DNA of 64,000 bases from Ga0077555 sp050250755 (GTDB lineage: Bacteria; Pseudomonadota; Alphaproteobacteria; Rhizobiales; Hyphomicrobiaceae): assembly GCA_050250755.1 (NCBI GenBank), contig JBFWOB010000003.1:124001-188000 (forward strand), read 5' to 3'. The translations under genes and the position numbers were made by a program. Below, piece after piece: positions 45,606-54,322 of this stretch. The notes beneath the pieces are model-generated. The model did not search any database. It was given only the letters and a program-made list of their open reading frames with translations, and had not been told where the DNA came from. Position 1 is the stretch's first letter. Each line of letters opens with the position of its first letter.

Positions 45606-47915
45606 ATGGTGTCGGTGCGGGGAGCAGCGTTTCACGGCATGAGATGCGTAGCCTTTGCGCTCGCTCTTTTGCCGGTCAGAGCCCTCGCGCAGTCACCCAC
45701 CTCCGCGCCTCCTGCAACGACGAGCGAGCCGCCGAGCGCTACGCCTGCCGTCGCGCCTCCGCTCGCGCCCGCCGCACGTCCCCAACCGACCGTTCAGGCC
45801 ACATCGCGACCGCATCATCTCCCCCGTCCTCCGCCGGATCCGACGTCTGCCGCGGTCTATACGGTGCTGGAGAAACACTGCGCCCGATGCCATCAAGATG
45901 GTCGCCTGGACCGCCCAGCGCCCGCCGGTGCTTTCGGCAATGTCCTGCGTCTCGACGAGCTGGCGACGGCGCCCCATCTCGTGCAGCCCGGCAACCCGGA
46001 TGCTTCGCGCCTTTATCTGATGATGTTGCGGCGTCTCATGCCGATCAGCGTCAATGCCGAAGGCGCCCCCCCTGTGCTACCAACCTCGGATGAAGTCGCT
46101 CTCGTCCGCAGTTGGATCGCCGGGTTGCCCACGCGACAGGAGTGCCGCGACCGTCGTCCCGTCACAGTGGATGATCACGCCGCAACATTGCTGCAGCTCA
46201 AAAATGTCACCAGTGAAGATCCGAAGAAGCTGCGCTTTCTATCTATCGCCCACCTCCACAATGGTTGCATCAGATCCGACGCCCTCGCTGCCTATCGCCA
46301 AGCCATCGTACGCCTCTTCAACAGCCTGAGCTGGAAGGCCGCGCCGGTTGCCGTGCCACCTGTCGATCCCGCGCGCACGCTCTTCAAAATCAATCTCGAC
46401 GATCTCGGTTGGCTGCCGGAGCACTGGGAGCGGATCATGCGCGCGGGTAGCAGCCCGCTCGGTCTCACCGCACCTTTGCCAACTGATGTAAGGCAGGCCT
46501 TCGGCACCGAGATCCCGGTCGCACGCGCCGACTGGTTCGCCAAGACGGTTCTCAGCGCACCGCTTTACTACGAGGTGCTCGGTCTGCCGGGCACGGGCCC
46601 CGAAATCCTGAAGATCCTTCAGATCGCCCCGACAAGCGGCGGCAATGACAGCAAGGTTTTACGAGCTGTCACCGCGCCGTCGTCATTTTCCGTTCAGCCG
46701 AGTCTCGTCGAACGCCACCAGTCCCGCTCCGGTCCCATTTGGCAGGCCTACCACTGGCTCGCGGGCGAGGACGCTCCCGAGATCGATCCCGACAACATAC
46801 CCGCGCTGGCCGACCTATCGCCGCCGTACCACGCGACTCGTGGCATGTTCACGCTGCCGAACGGTCTGCCGGGCTTCTTCGTAACCGGCCAGCGTGGCGA
46901 TCGTCTCGATGCACTACCGCCGACAATTGCGAACCCCACCGTTTCAGGCCATACGCAAATCACCGGCGGCCTCGATTGCATGACCTGTCATCGTCGTGGT
47001 CCCGCATCGATAGCCGCACTCGACGCAGGCTCGCCGCCCCCCCATGCGCGGGTCGTTACTGCCGACCGGAAGGCGATCTCGGACGCCACGCGCCGGATCG
47101 GCATCGACCCTGATCTCACGCTCGACGGCGTGGCACCGATCGTCGCCTTGGCTGAGGAATACGCACGCCCCCTCGATGGCGCCCGTGCAGCCGCCGAACT
47201 CGGCATCGAGCTGTCGTCTTTACGCGATCTCGGAGACCGCGGCCCCGACGCAGCCAGCGTTCTTGCGCGGCGCCTGATGCAAGGCCTCGTTGCCCGCGTC
47301 GAAGTTGAGGCTCACGCGGGGCAGTTGTCGTCAGCCCTCGGGCGCCCTCAACTTGCGCTCCCTGAATCGGAACCGTCTGGCCAGGCCCAGTTTACCTCAA
47401 TCGATCGCGGGCCCGGCCTCGTCCTCTATTCGGACAAGACCCGCTACCATAAAGGCGACAGCCTGCAGGTTACTGTTCACGTGGCCTCCGATTGTCATCT
47501 CACGGTGGTCAGCATCGACACACGCGGGCGTGGCACGGTGCTGTTCCCGAGTGATTTCGAGACCAACAGCCTCTTGACCGCCGGGCAAGAGCTCAAGCTT
47601 CCGGGTCCGGACGCCGCCTACTCTCTCCGACTGAACGAGACCGGTCGCGAAACCATTGTCGCGCTCTGTAACGAGGCCAGCGCATTGACCGATAACATCC
47701 ACTACGATTTCGAGCGCCAGCGCTTCACCGAACTCGGCGATTACGCCGCGTTTCTCGTGCACAACGCATTTGCCGCCCCCAGCGACGCTACTACCACCCC
47801 TACGCCTGGCACGCTTCGTCGCGTCCGCCGCCGCAACCATGCCGCTGCTGTACCCGACATTCACGCGAGGCCCGATCAGATCTCTCGCACCGCAATCAGC
47901 ATCATCGTCGAATAG
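45606..47915 (+). CDS. Large periplasmic di-CXXCH protein with DUF4384-like C-terminus
   Basis: 769 aa. Signal peptide about residues 1-29 (CVAFALALLPVRALA), then a Pro/Ala/Thr-rich linker (30-80). CARCH at 92-96 in a planctomycete-type cytochrome c context (VLEKHCARCHQDG). A second haem-binding CMTCH lies near 458-462. About residues 600-700 resemble DUF4384 (LVLYSDKTRYHKGDSLQVTV, LTVVSIDTRGRGTVLFPS), a domain known mostly from caspase-like and secreted proteins. The ATG at 45606 has GGGGGAG eight bases upstream. The combination with cytochrome b561 suggests a periplasmic redox or sensor protein. I know no named protein with this exact layout. Confidence 0.88.
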   Translation: MVSVRGAAFHGMRCVAFALALLPVRALAQSPTSAPPATTSEPPSATPAVAPPLAPAARPQPTVQATSRPHHLPRPPPDPTSAAVYTVLEKHCARCHQDGRLDRPAPAGAFGNVLRLDELATAPHLVQPGNPDASRLYLMMLRRLMPISVNAEGAPPVLPTSDEVALVRSWIAGLPTRQECRDRRPVTVDDHAATLLQLKNVTSEDPKKLRFLSIAHLHNGCIRSDALAAYRQAIVRLFNSLSWKAAPVAVPPVDPARTLFKINLDDLGWLPEHWERIMRAGSSPLGLTAPLPTDVRQAFGTEIPVARADWFAKTVLSAPLYYEVLGLPGTGPEILKILQIAPTSGGNDSKVLRAVTAPSSFSVQPSLVERHQSRSGPIWQAYHWLAGEDAPEIDPDNIPALADLSPPYHATRGMFTLPNGLPGFFVTGQRGDRLDALPPTIANPTVSGHTQITGGLDCMTCHRRGPASIAALDAGSPPPHARVVTADRKAISDATRRIGIDPDLTLDGVAPIVALAEEYARPLDGARAAAELGIELSSLRDLGDRGPDAASVLARRLMQGLVARVEVEAHAGQLSSALGRPQLALPESEPSGQAQFTSIDRGPGLVLYSDKTRYHKGDSLQVTVHVASDCHLTVVSIDTRGRGTVLFPSDFETNSLLTAGQELKLPGPDAAYSLRLNETGRETIVALCNEASALTDNIHYDFERQRFTELGDYAAFLVHNAFAAPSDATTTPTPGTLRRVRRRNHAAAVPDIHARPDQISRTAISIIVE

Positions 47916-48010
47916 AGGCCACTGGCCAATTCGCATCGGGCAACCTACGCTCAGCCCAGAAAGCCCACGCGGACCCGATGGGTAACGATCGCGCGATGAA
48001 GGAGACACCG

Positions 48011-48346
48011 ATGCTATTCCCCGATCATTTCCTTGCCGTCCGCGCCACCGTGAAGCCGGAACGGGATGCCGACTTCAACAAGTGGTACAATACCGAGCAC
48101 ACGCCTGATGCCGTGAAAGCGTTTCCTGGATGCATTGGCGGTGCGCGCTACAAGGTCGTGCTCGGCGACGGATCACACCAATACGTTGCGCTCTACGCCT
48201 TCAAGACAGCCGAGGAAATGGATCGCGCCCTGACCGGTCCCGAAGTGAAGAAGCTCATCGCCACCTACGATGCCGATGTTGGGGCCTTCTCGACCCGCGA
48301 CCGGACGACCTACTCGAAAATCTTGGAGCACATCCCACCCGCCTGA
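48011..48346 (+). CDS. Dimeric alpha/beta-barrel (EthD/DUF4286-like) protein
   Basis: 111 aa. One small alpha+beta domain: FLAVRATVKPERDADFNKWYNTEHTPD, with the W-Y-x-x-E-H-x-P-D motif of EthD-like/DUF4286 proteins, then PGCIGGARYKVVLGDG and YVALYAFKTAEEM. Such proteins bind or convert small hydrophobic compounds or are of unknown role. GGAG lies six bases before the ATG at 48011; two earlier in-frame ATGs are less well placed. Confidence 0.85.
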   Translation: MLFPDHFLAVRATVKPERDADFNKWYNTEHTPDAVKAFPGCIGGARYKVVLGDGSHQYVALYAFKTAEEMDRALTGPEVKKLIATYDADVGAFSTRDRTTYSKILEHIPPA

Positions 48347-48399
48347 CACCTCGCATCATTGCACTGTCGGAGCCAGTCGCGTAAATCAGGGGCTCAGCG

Positions 48400-48476
48400 G
48401 CGTCCGTAGCTCAGCTGGATAGAGCATCTGCCTTCTAAGCAGAGGGTCGCAGGTTCGAGTCCTGCCGGACGCGCCA
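48400..48476 (+). tRNA. tRNA-Arg (anticodon TCT)
   Basis: 77 nt with encoded CCA. Acceptor stem GCGTCCG pairs with CGGACGC. D-loop region AGCTCAGCTGGATAGAGC. Anticodon loop CTTCTAA gives TCT, closed by TCTGC/GCAGA. T-arm GCAGGTTCGAGTCCTGC. tRNA genes of this kind are frequent integration sites, and damaged gene fragments follow directly. Confidence 0.97.
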
Positions 48477-48625
48477 ATAAGATCAAAGAGTTAGAGCACT
48501 CCGAAGCCTTCCTTTTAGCTTGTCATTCACGATCGGGTAACGCCTGGGGTAACAACCGGGAGTTCGTGATGAATGACGTGCGTACCGCTAAGCCAGACAA
48601 CTCTAAAGCCGATCTTGACCTCGCG

Positions 48626-49020
48626 CTATCGTGCGCCATTGGCGGTGCCCTGCGAGGGCGCCTTGGTGGGCGGCTCGGCGTGACCGGATGCCGCCGCTGA
48701 GGCCGTCACGGCGAGCCTGCTGCGAGGTGGCAGGACCTTCACCTCGCTCAGCGTGGAATTCGTTTCACCGAGCCAGGCGGGCCAGTCTTCGCGCGGCAGG
48801 GTCGCCGGCATGCGGTCGGTGATGCGCGAGATGAGCTTGTTGGCAGGAACGGTCACCTGCACGAAGGTATCAAGCGCGTCGGAACCGTTGACCCATTGCT
48901 CACAGATGACCGCAATGGCGATGGGCTGATTGTCGTTCGGTGTGATGACCCATTGCTTGGTGCGGCTGCCGACTTCCTCACCTTCGCTAAAGGTGAGAAC
49001 CGTCAGGATGCCACGCCGAT
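48626..49020 (-). pseudogene. SRAP (YedK/HMCES-like) gene fragment
   Basis: The leftward frame encodes the C-terminal two thirds of an SOS response-associated peptidase, a protein that crosslinks to abasic sites. Recognised are TKQWVITPNDNQPIAIAVIC, then VTVPANKLISRITDRMPATL with the R-M-P family motif, then REDWPAWLGE. The N-terminal catalytic Cys-2 region is missing; the frame breaks near 49020, where a UvrD fragment begins on the other strand. The C-terminal tail beyond about 48720 looks atypical. Confidence 0.75.
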
Positions 49021-49029
49021 CCGCGAACG

Positions 49030-49185
49030 CCTACCGAAAGGTGGGCAAGGGCCAGGAGTCGAAGGCGGTGTTCGTGCTGAATGTGGTCGATGGCTGCATC
49101 CCCTCCGATCTAGGCACGGGCTCAGCGGAGGACATCGAGGAGGAGCGGCGCCTTCTCTACGTCGCCATGACACGGGGCATTTTGA
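49030..49185 (+). pseudogene. UvrD/PcrA-type helicase C-terminal fragment
   Basis: The rightward frame reads SKAVFVLNVVDGCIPSDLGTG and then IEEERRLLYVAMTRG, which is the UvrD_C segment including helicase motif VI (E-E-E-R-R-L-x-Y-V-A-x-T-R). Only about 50 codons are left, with no start and with unrelated sequence on both sides, so it is a relic. Confidence 0.8.
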
Positions 49186-49475
49186 CCAACGATCCTGGCC
49201 CCGGAGAGCGCGCGCATCTCACGCCGGCACCCCCACAAGCGGCGCTACGATTGATCTCGCTGCACGCCTGCGGGGACGCTGGCGCCAAACGGGATCGTGA
49301 TGTACGGCGTAGGCGGGCGGACATGAGGCGTGTCCAGTCATTCGGAAGCATTGGCACGTTCTTCCGTCTGTCGGATGGGCATTTTCAGACAGCGGCTGGA
49401 GGCAAAGCGGAATCGCCGTCGCGTGCCTCGATGCGTGCAGATGATCCAATCAGCCTTCGCTCTCTTTGACCGGTT

Positions 49476-50399
49476 TCAAATCTGCAATTTCCCAGAGCGG
49501 ACGTGGCTTGCTGCTTTGATGCGCTCCCGCAGCCACCGATTGGCGGGATCTTCCTGGTGGCGGCGGTGCCAGTAAAGGTACCAATCGAACGTTTTGCCAG
49601 AAAAAGGGAGGCTCCGGACGACAAGTGATCTGGTCTGAACTGCAACTGCAAAGGCTCCGGGCATGACAGCCACATAGTCCGTTACAGCAAGGGCGCGCGG
49701 CACTAGCAGCCAGTGGGGTACATTGAGAGCCACGTCCCGCTCCACGTTTACCTTCGACAGGACGTCGTCGGCGAACCTTATGTCCGTCGGCGCCATCGAC
49801 ACCTTGAGATGTCGCGTTGCGAGGAAGCGCTTGAGCGTGAGCTTGCCCTTCGCCAGCGGGTGTGAACTGCGCATCACCGCGACCATCCGATCCGAAAAGA
49901 GCACATCCCGGTTGATCGTTCCCGTATGTTCCAAGCCCATGCTGACGGCGATGTCGATCTCATCCCGTTCGAGAGCGTCGATGGTCTGCGCCGGGGACAA
50001 GTGCTTGACGTCGAGACAGATTGCCGGAGCACTGCGTGCAATGTCGGCCATCATGCTCGGCAGAAGAAGATAGCCAAGGAGGTCCGATAACCTGATCGAG
50101 AAGCGTCGATCGGACCTTGCCGCGTCGAACCTTTGGTCACTCGCCAGCACCCGCTCGATCTGGCTGATCGCCTGCCTCACGGGCTCCATCAGAGCCTCAG
50201 CCCTGGGCGTCGGCTGCATACCGGCCGCCGTCCGAACCAAAAGCTCGTCCCTAAACACTCCGCGCAGCCTCGTCAGAGCGCTGCTCATCGCAGGCTGTGA
50301 CAGGCCAATGGTACGGGCAGCCCGTGTGACATGCCGTTCGCGCAGCAACACGTCGAAAACGACGAGGAGATTGAGGTCTACGCCACGAAGGTTAGTCAC
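49476..50399 (-). CDS. LysR-family transcriptional regulator
   Basis: 307 aa. N-terminal winged helix: NLRGVDLNLLVVFDVLLRER, HVTRAARTIGLSQPAMSSAL, RLRGVFRDELLVR. The effector domain follows, with SDLLGYLLLPSMM and DVKHLSPAQTIDALERDEID, resembling the NodD/LinR-like branch. The GTG at 50399 is preferred: AAGGGA is six bases upstream, while the ATG seven codons earlier has none. Divergent from the HAD hydrolase gene 138 bases away, which is the natural candidate target. Confidence 0.9.
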   Translation of the reverse strand: MTNLRGVDLNLLVVFDVLLRERHVTRAARTIGLSQPAMSSALTRLRGVFRDELLVRTAAGMQPTPRAEALMEPVRQAISQIERVLASDQRFDAARSDRRFSIRLSDLLGYLLLPSMMADIARSAPAICLDVKHLSPAQTIDALERDEIDIAVSMGLEHTGTINRDVLFSDRMVAVMRSSHPLAKGKLTLKRFLATRHLKVSMAPTDIRFADDVLSKVNVERDVALNVPHWLLVPRALAVTDYVAVMPGAFAVAVQTRSLVVRSLPFSGKTFDWYLYWHRRHQEDPANRWLRERIKAASHVRSGKLQI

Positions 50400-50537
50400 G
50401 TGCAATCCCTTACAGCACACAGCGGTTTACCGGGTGCGATAATTCATATCGTAGATGTCGATATACAAACAATCGATTGGATCAATTTAGCGCCCGCGCC
50501 AATACCTACGCTTAGGGAATGCGAAAGGAGCGGGCAC

Positions 50538-51245
50538 ATGGAACGGACCGAAGTCTTGAAGCGCGAGGTGAAGGCGCTGGTGTTCGACCAGTACGGTACC
50601 ATCGTCGACATGCAGAGGGGGTTGACCGAAATTGCGATCCCCTTCCTGAAGAAGAAAGGTTGGGACGGAAATCCGCACCAGTTCGTGACCTGGTGGCGGC
50701 GCACGCACTTCGAGAATTCGATGATCGACGCGCTCTGCGACCGGGGCCATACGCCCTATCGTCAGATCGGGCATCGCGCCGTGTCCTACGTCATGGACCG
50801 TTGCGGCTTCAGCTACACGCAGGGCGAAGTGCGCTGGCTGGTTTCCGAGATCGAGAAGCTGAAGCCGTTTCCGGATGTCATCGCAGCGCTCGAACGGCTC
50901 CGGGCCGCTGGCTACAAGCTCGTCATCCTATCGAACGGCGATCCTGACATGCTGAAAGCCGCAGGGCCGCACATCGGCTTCCCGTTCGATCAGGTCATTT
51001 CGGTCGCTGAGGCTGGATACTTCAAGCCGCACTGGAAGACCTACGCTAAGGCTGAAGAGCTGACAGGGCTCGACCGCTCGAGCTGCCTGTTTGTTGCCAA
51101 TCACGCCTTCGATTGCATCGGCGCCAAGTCATATGGTATGCGCACAGCCTTCATCGACCGCCGCAAGCGCCCGTTCGGCGAGACGCCTCATGAGGCGGAT
51201 CTCATCGTGGTGAACTTCGCTGAGTTAGCTCAATCGCTTTGCTGA
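50538..51245 (+). CDS. Haloacid dehalogenase-like hydrolase (type II 2-haloacid dehalogenase-like)
   Basis: 235 aa. HAD motif I VFDQYGTIVD (nucleophile Asp near residue 17); motif II Ser in VILSNGDPDML; the Lys motif in GYFKPHWKTYAKA; motif IV replaced by FVANHAFDCIGAKSYGM, which matches the S-S-N-A-W-D-x-x-G-A-K pattern of L-2-haloacid dehalogenases with changes. This suggests hydrolytic cleavage of a 2-haloacid or a related small acid. AAAGGAG precedes the ATG. Confidence 0.88.
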   Translation: MERTEVLKREVKALVFDQYGTIVDMQRGLTEIAIPFLKKKGWDGNPHQFVTWWRRTHFENSMIDALCDRGHTPYRQIGHRAVSYVMDRCGFSYTQGEVRWLVSEIEKLKPFPDVIAALERLRAAGYKLVILSNGDPDMLKAAGPHIGFPFDQVISVAEAGYFKPHWKTYAKAEELTGLDRSSCLFVANHAFDCIGAKSYGMRTAFIDRRKRPFGETPHEADLIVVNFAELAQSLC

Positions 51246-51888
51246 GGCACCGACGCGCCCGCTGCATGGTATCCGCGTCCGTGAAGGCTTGGGTCTCAGG
51301 CCCCCTCTTCCGCCGCCGTTGTTCCGTTGCGTTCGAACTGATCGTCGAGGATCGTCGGTCACGCTTCAAATAGCGATCGATTCTGAGTTGTCTGGGCCGA
51401 GGTGCCTGCTGGTACGGCATATCTTCGAGACATGGGCGCAATCGTGCAGCAGGTCACCACGGCCTTCCGCGAGGCTGTCCGGCGCGGCTGGTGATGCGCT
51501 ATGGCGTCGAATGCCGAACTCCAGTGCCCGATGCTCGTAGATCTGCGATCTCGACGGCTCTCCGAAGTCCACCCAGAGAATCGAAGTCTATGATAAGATT
51601 GAGGCCGCTCAGGAAAATCGGCACGTGAGAAGTGAGCGGGACGCTACGCAGAGAAAAGAGACATCCCTCCCCAGACGTCGTCCGCTCCGAGATTATCGAA
51701 CGGCAACTCCACATCCAACAGCAGCCACCGCGTAGGCTCCACGCCAAAGCGGCAACACCACTGAAAATCGGTGTGTATGGCGCGATAAACTGATACCGAT
51801 CGTGGACGGCCCGACGACAAGCGCCAAAAGCAGCCAAGCGCGACGCGAAATGATCATGTCGGCGAAGTGACAAACTCGAACTTCGCGA
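51246..51888. other. Intergenic region, 643 bp, no gene recognised
   Basis: Between the rightward HAD gene and the leftward frameshifted MFS gene, that is, the 3' flank of both. Frames up to about 120 codons exist but none has a ribosome site or a familiar motif. It marks the left edge of the arsenic island. Confidence 0.45.
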
Positions 51889-53138
51889 TCAGGACTGCTT
51901 GCGGTCGCCAGCGACCTCTTGTGGATTGATGAGGATGAAGGCTGCGAGAGCTCCAGCCGTAAGGAACGCTACAAAGCCGAATGCCAGCCCCCAGCCCAGT
52001 GAAGACATGCCGCCGGAAAGATCGAGTGTCCAACCGATCATCAACGGACCGATAAATCCACCAGCGTAACCAAGCATGGAATGCACCGCCAAGGTCGCGC
52101 CTCGGCGTGAGGGCTCCGCGGTCCCAGCGGTGCCGGCTGTAAGCGAAGACGAATCCAGCCAGATAACTGTCCCGTAGATGAGCACTAAGATAGCTGCGAA
52201 CTCATAGGATCCGGTGCCGATGAAGCCGATCGTGGCACCGAGCATGATCGAGCCGATCATGGCTGCTTGAACAAGCCGTCGCCGCCCGAACCGAATGGCC
52301 GCTTCATTACCCAGTATACTCGCCACCGTCCCGAGCAATCCCAATGTCGTTGCCAGGACGGCCGGCGACAATGCGGCCTGCGTTGCTTCGGTTTTTGCGG
52401 CCACGTAGGCGAGAAATGCAACGCCCCAGCCCCTCAGTGCGCTCATCTCGAGTGTGTGGACGGCGTAGGCCGTCGCATATGCCATGGCGGATCGGTTGCG
52501 AAAGACCGGCCGGAAATCATAGAGACCGGCTCCATCTTTCGGCTTGGCCACCACTTCCAACTTTCGGAGCACAACAGCAGCGATGATGATCCAGGCCGCC
52601 AGAGCGCTGAGCGAGGCCGTGATGAACGCGGATTGCCACCCGAAAAGCTGCGCCAACCAATCGCCTGTTGCAAACGAGAGCGCGCCCGAAATGCCGATAC
52701 TGGCGGCATGCCCCGCTGTCGCACGTGACATCATTTTCGCATCGACGCGGTCCGCCAGAAGCTTCAGACCAGTCATGTAGGTGCCGGCCCAACCGATGCC
52801 TGTCAGTGCTCGACATGCGAGCGCGGTCCAAAAACCCTCGGCCAGCAGGCCGAAGAGCAAGTGCCCGAGGATGGTGAGTCCCACCCCGAACAGATAGACG
52901 GCTTCGGATCGACGCGATCGGTTAGCGTGACGAGAACCGGTGCTGCGAGCATGTAGGCGCCGTAGAAAGCGGCAGTGATCCAGCCGGCGGCGCTATTGCT
53001 CAGCGCCCATTGCGGCGCGAGCTGCGGAAGCAGCGCCGGCCAGAAAAAGGCTCCGATTTGCACGAGCGTCTGGGCGATACAAACGAGCAGCACGAGATGC
53101 CATGCCGAGGACGATCGGGTCGGGATTCGATCGTTCAT
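51889..53138 (-). pseudogene. MFS transporter, frameshifted
   Basis: About 415 codons of a 12-helix MFS protein read in two frames. The first part (from the ATG at 53138, coupled by ATGA to the upstream MFS gene) covers helices 1-2 (AAFYGAYMLAAPVLVTLTDRVDPK) and the motif-A loop. The frame then slips at about 52901-52905: the next base triplets read AVYLFGVGLTILG only in the other frame, so one G appears lost. The remaining 330 codons are intact to the stop at 51889. Either a recent mutation or a sequencing error. No arsenic-specific motif; its place suggests co-transcription with the ars unit. Confidence 0.8.
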
Positions 53139-54322
53139 GACGCGCGCTCAGGCGATGCCGATTGATGGGATTGGGCCGACACGGCCAACAAGCACGTCGT
53201 TGCCAAGAGACAAATGAGAGACGAGAACACCAACGCCAATGCGCCGTGGCGATCGATTAGCACTTCGAAGGCCAGCGGTGCGCCTGCCTGAAGAATTCGC
53301 GCCGGGGCGCCAATGAGACCGAGACGATAGCCATAGTTCTCCGGACCGAACACCACGAGGGGGACAGTACCTCGCACGATCGTCAGAATACCATTGCCGG
53401 CACCGTGCAGCAGCGTGAACGGCGTGGCAAACCAGCCACCGAGGGTCAGAAGCAGCCCTGCGCCGATCGGATGCGTCACGGTCGAAAGACGGGCCGAGAC
53501 GAGCGGATGGTAGCGGCTGAGAAACCCCGCTTCGAGGACACGCGCAGCCACTTGTGCCGGTCCGACCAGCGCCGCAGCAGCGATAGCCTCGGCCGGAGCC
53601 GCCCCGGCAGCTTCCAGCACGCGCGGCAGGTGCGCGGCCATGGCCGTCGAGACGACCCATCCGGCAGCGAAGGCGGAGCCAAGCAGCCACATGGCGCGAT
53701 CCATCGGCACATGCGGCTTTACAGCTTCTGCCGCCTTCGCGGCGGCCGTCCGCAGCTTCGGAAGGATCAGCAAATTAAGTGGTAATCCAAATAGTAGATG
53801 CGCGGCAGCCCACATGAGACAGGTGCCGCGCCAGCCCAGGCTCGCGTCGCCCCAGGCCGTCAGCGGCCAACCAACGGTGCTGGCAAACCCTGCAATCAGC
53901 GTAATCCCAGTGATCGAGGAACGGGCCGATGGGCCGTACATCCGACCGAGCGCCGCGAAGGCCGCATCGTAAAGCCCGAGCCCCATGCCGACGCCGATGA
54001 CGAGCCAGCCCAACCACAACACGGCAAGAGAAGGGGCAACTGCCAGCAGTCCAAGGCCTGCCGCGAAGATCAAGTTGGAGACCGCCAACACCTCACGACC
54101 GCCGAACACATCGATTGTCCGGCCGACGCGAGGGCCGAGGAGTGCCGAGATGAGGAGCGAGGCAGAAAAGGCAGCAAAGACGCCGGTGGTTGAGGTATCC
54201 AGATCACGTGCCATGGCCGGAGCCAGGATGGCGATCAGATAGTAGCTGGAGGCCCAGGCCAGCGTTTGGCTGCTCCCGAGCCCTGCGACGACGGGCCATC
54301 GCCTGGCTTCAGCGTCGGCCAC
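53135..54322 (-). CDS. MFS transporter (possible arsenical exporter, ArsK-like)
   Basis: 395 aa, 12 helices. N-terminal VAGLGSSQTLAWASSYYLIA, FAAFSASLLISALLGPRVGR (motif-A position), then GWLVIGVGMGLGLYDAAFAALG. The start is taken as GTG at 54322, which overlaps the end of the flavoprotein gene by 14 bases and gives a normal MFS length; longer open sequence upstream is read inside that gene. ArsK, an MFS exporter of arsenite and antimonite, occurs in alphaproteobacterial ars operons; this assignment rests on context and general likeness. Confidence 0.82.
   Translation of the reverse strand: MADAEARRWPVVAGLGSSQTLAWASSYYLIAILAPAMARDLDTSTTGVFAAFSASLLISALLGPRVGRTIDVFGGREVLAVSNLIFAAGLGLLAVAPSLAVLWLGWLVIGVGMGLGLYDAAFAALGRMYGPSARSSITGITLIAGFASTVGWPLTAWGDASLGWRGTCLMWAAAHLLFGLPLNLLILPKLRTAAAKAAEAVKPHVPMDRAMWLLGSAFAAGWVVSTAMAAHLPRVLEAAGAAPAEAIAAAALVGPAQVAARVLEAGFLSRYHPLVSARLSTVTHPIGAGLLLTLGGWFATPFTLLHGAGNGILTIVRGTVPLVVFGPENYGYRLGLIGAPARILQAGAPLAFEVLIDRHGALALVFSSLICLLATTCLLAVSAQSHQSASPERAS

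Noticed and set aside
48531..48560. Two GGTAAC direct repeats just after the tRNA, considered as integrase arm sites
   Set aside because: Two 6-base copies are expected by chance and no integrase gene was found in the window.
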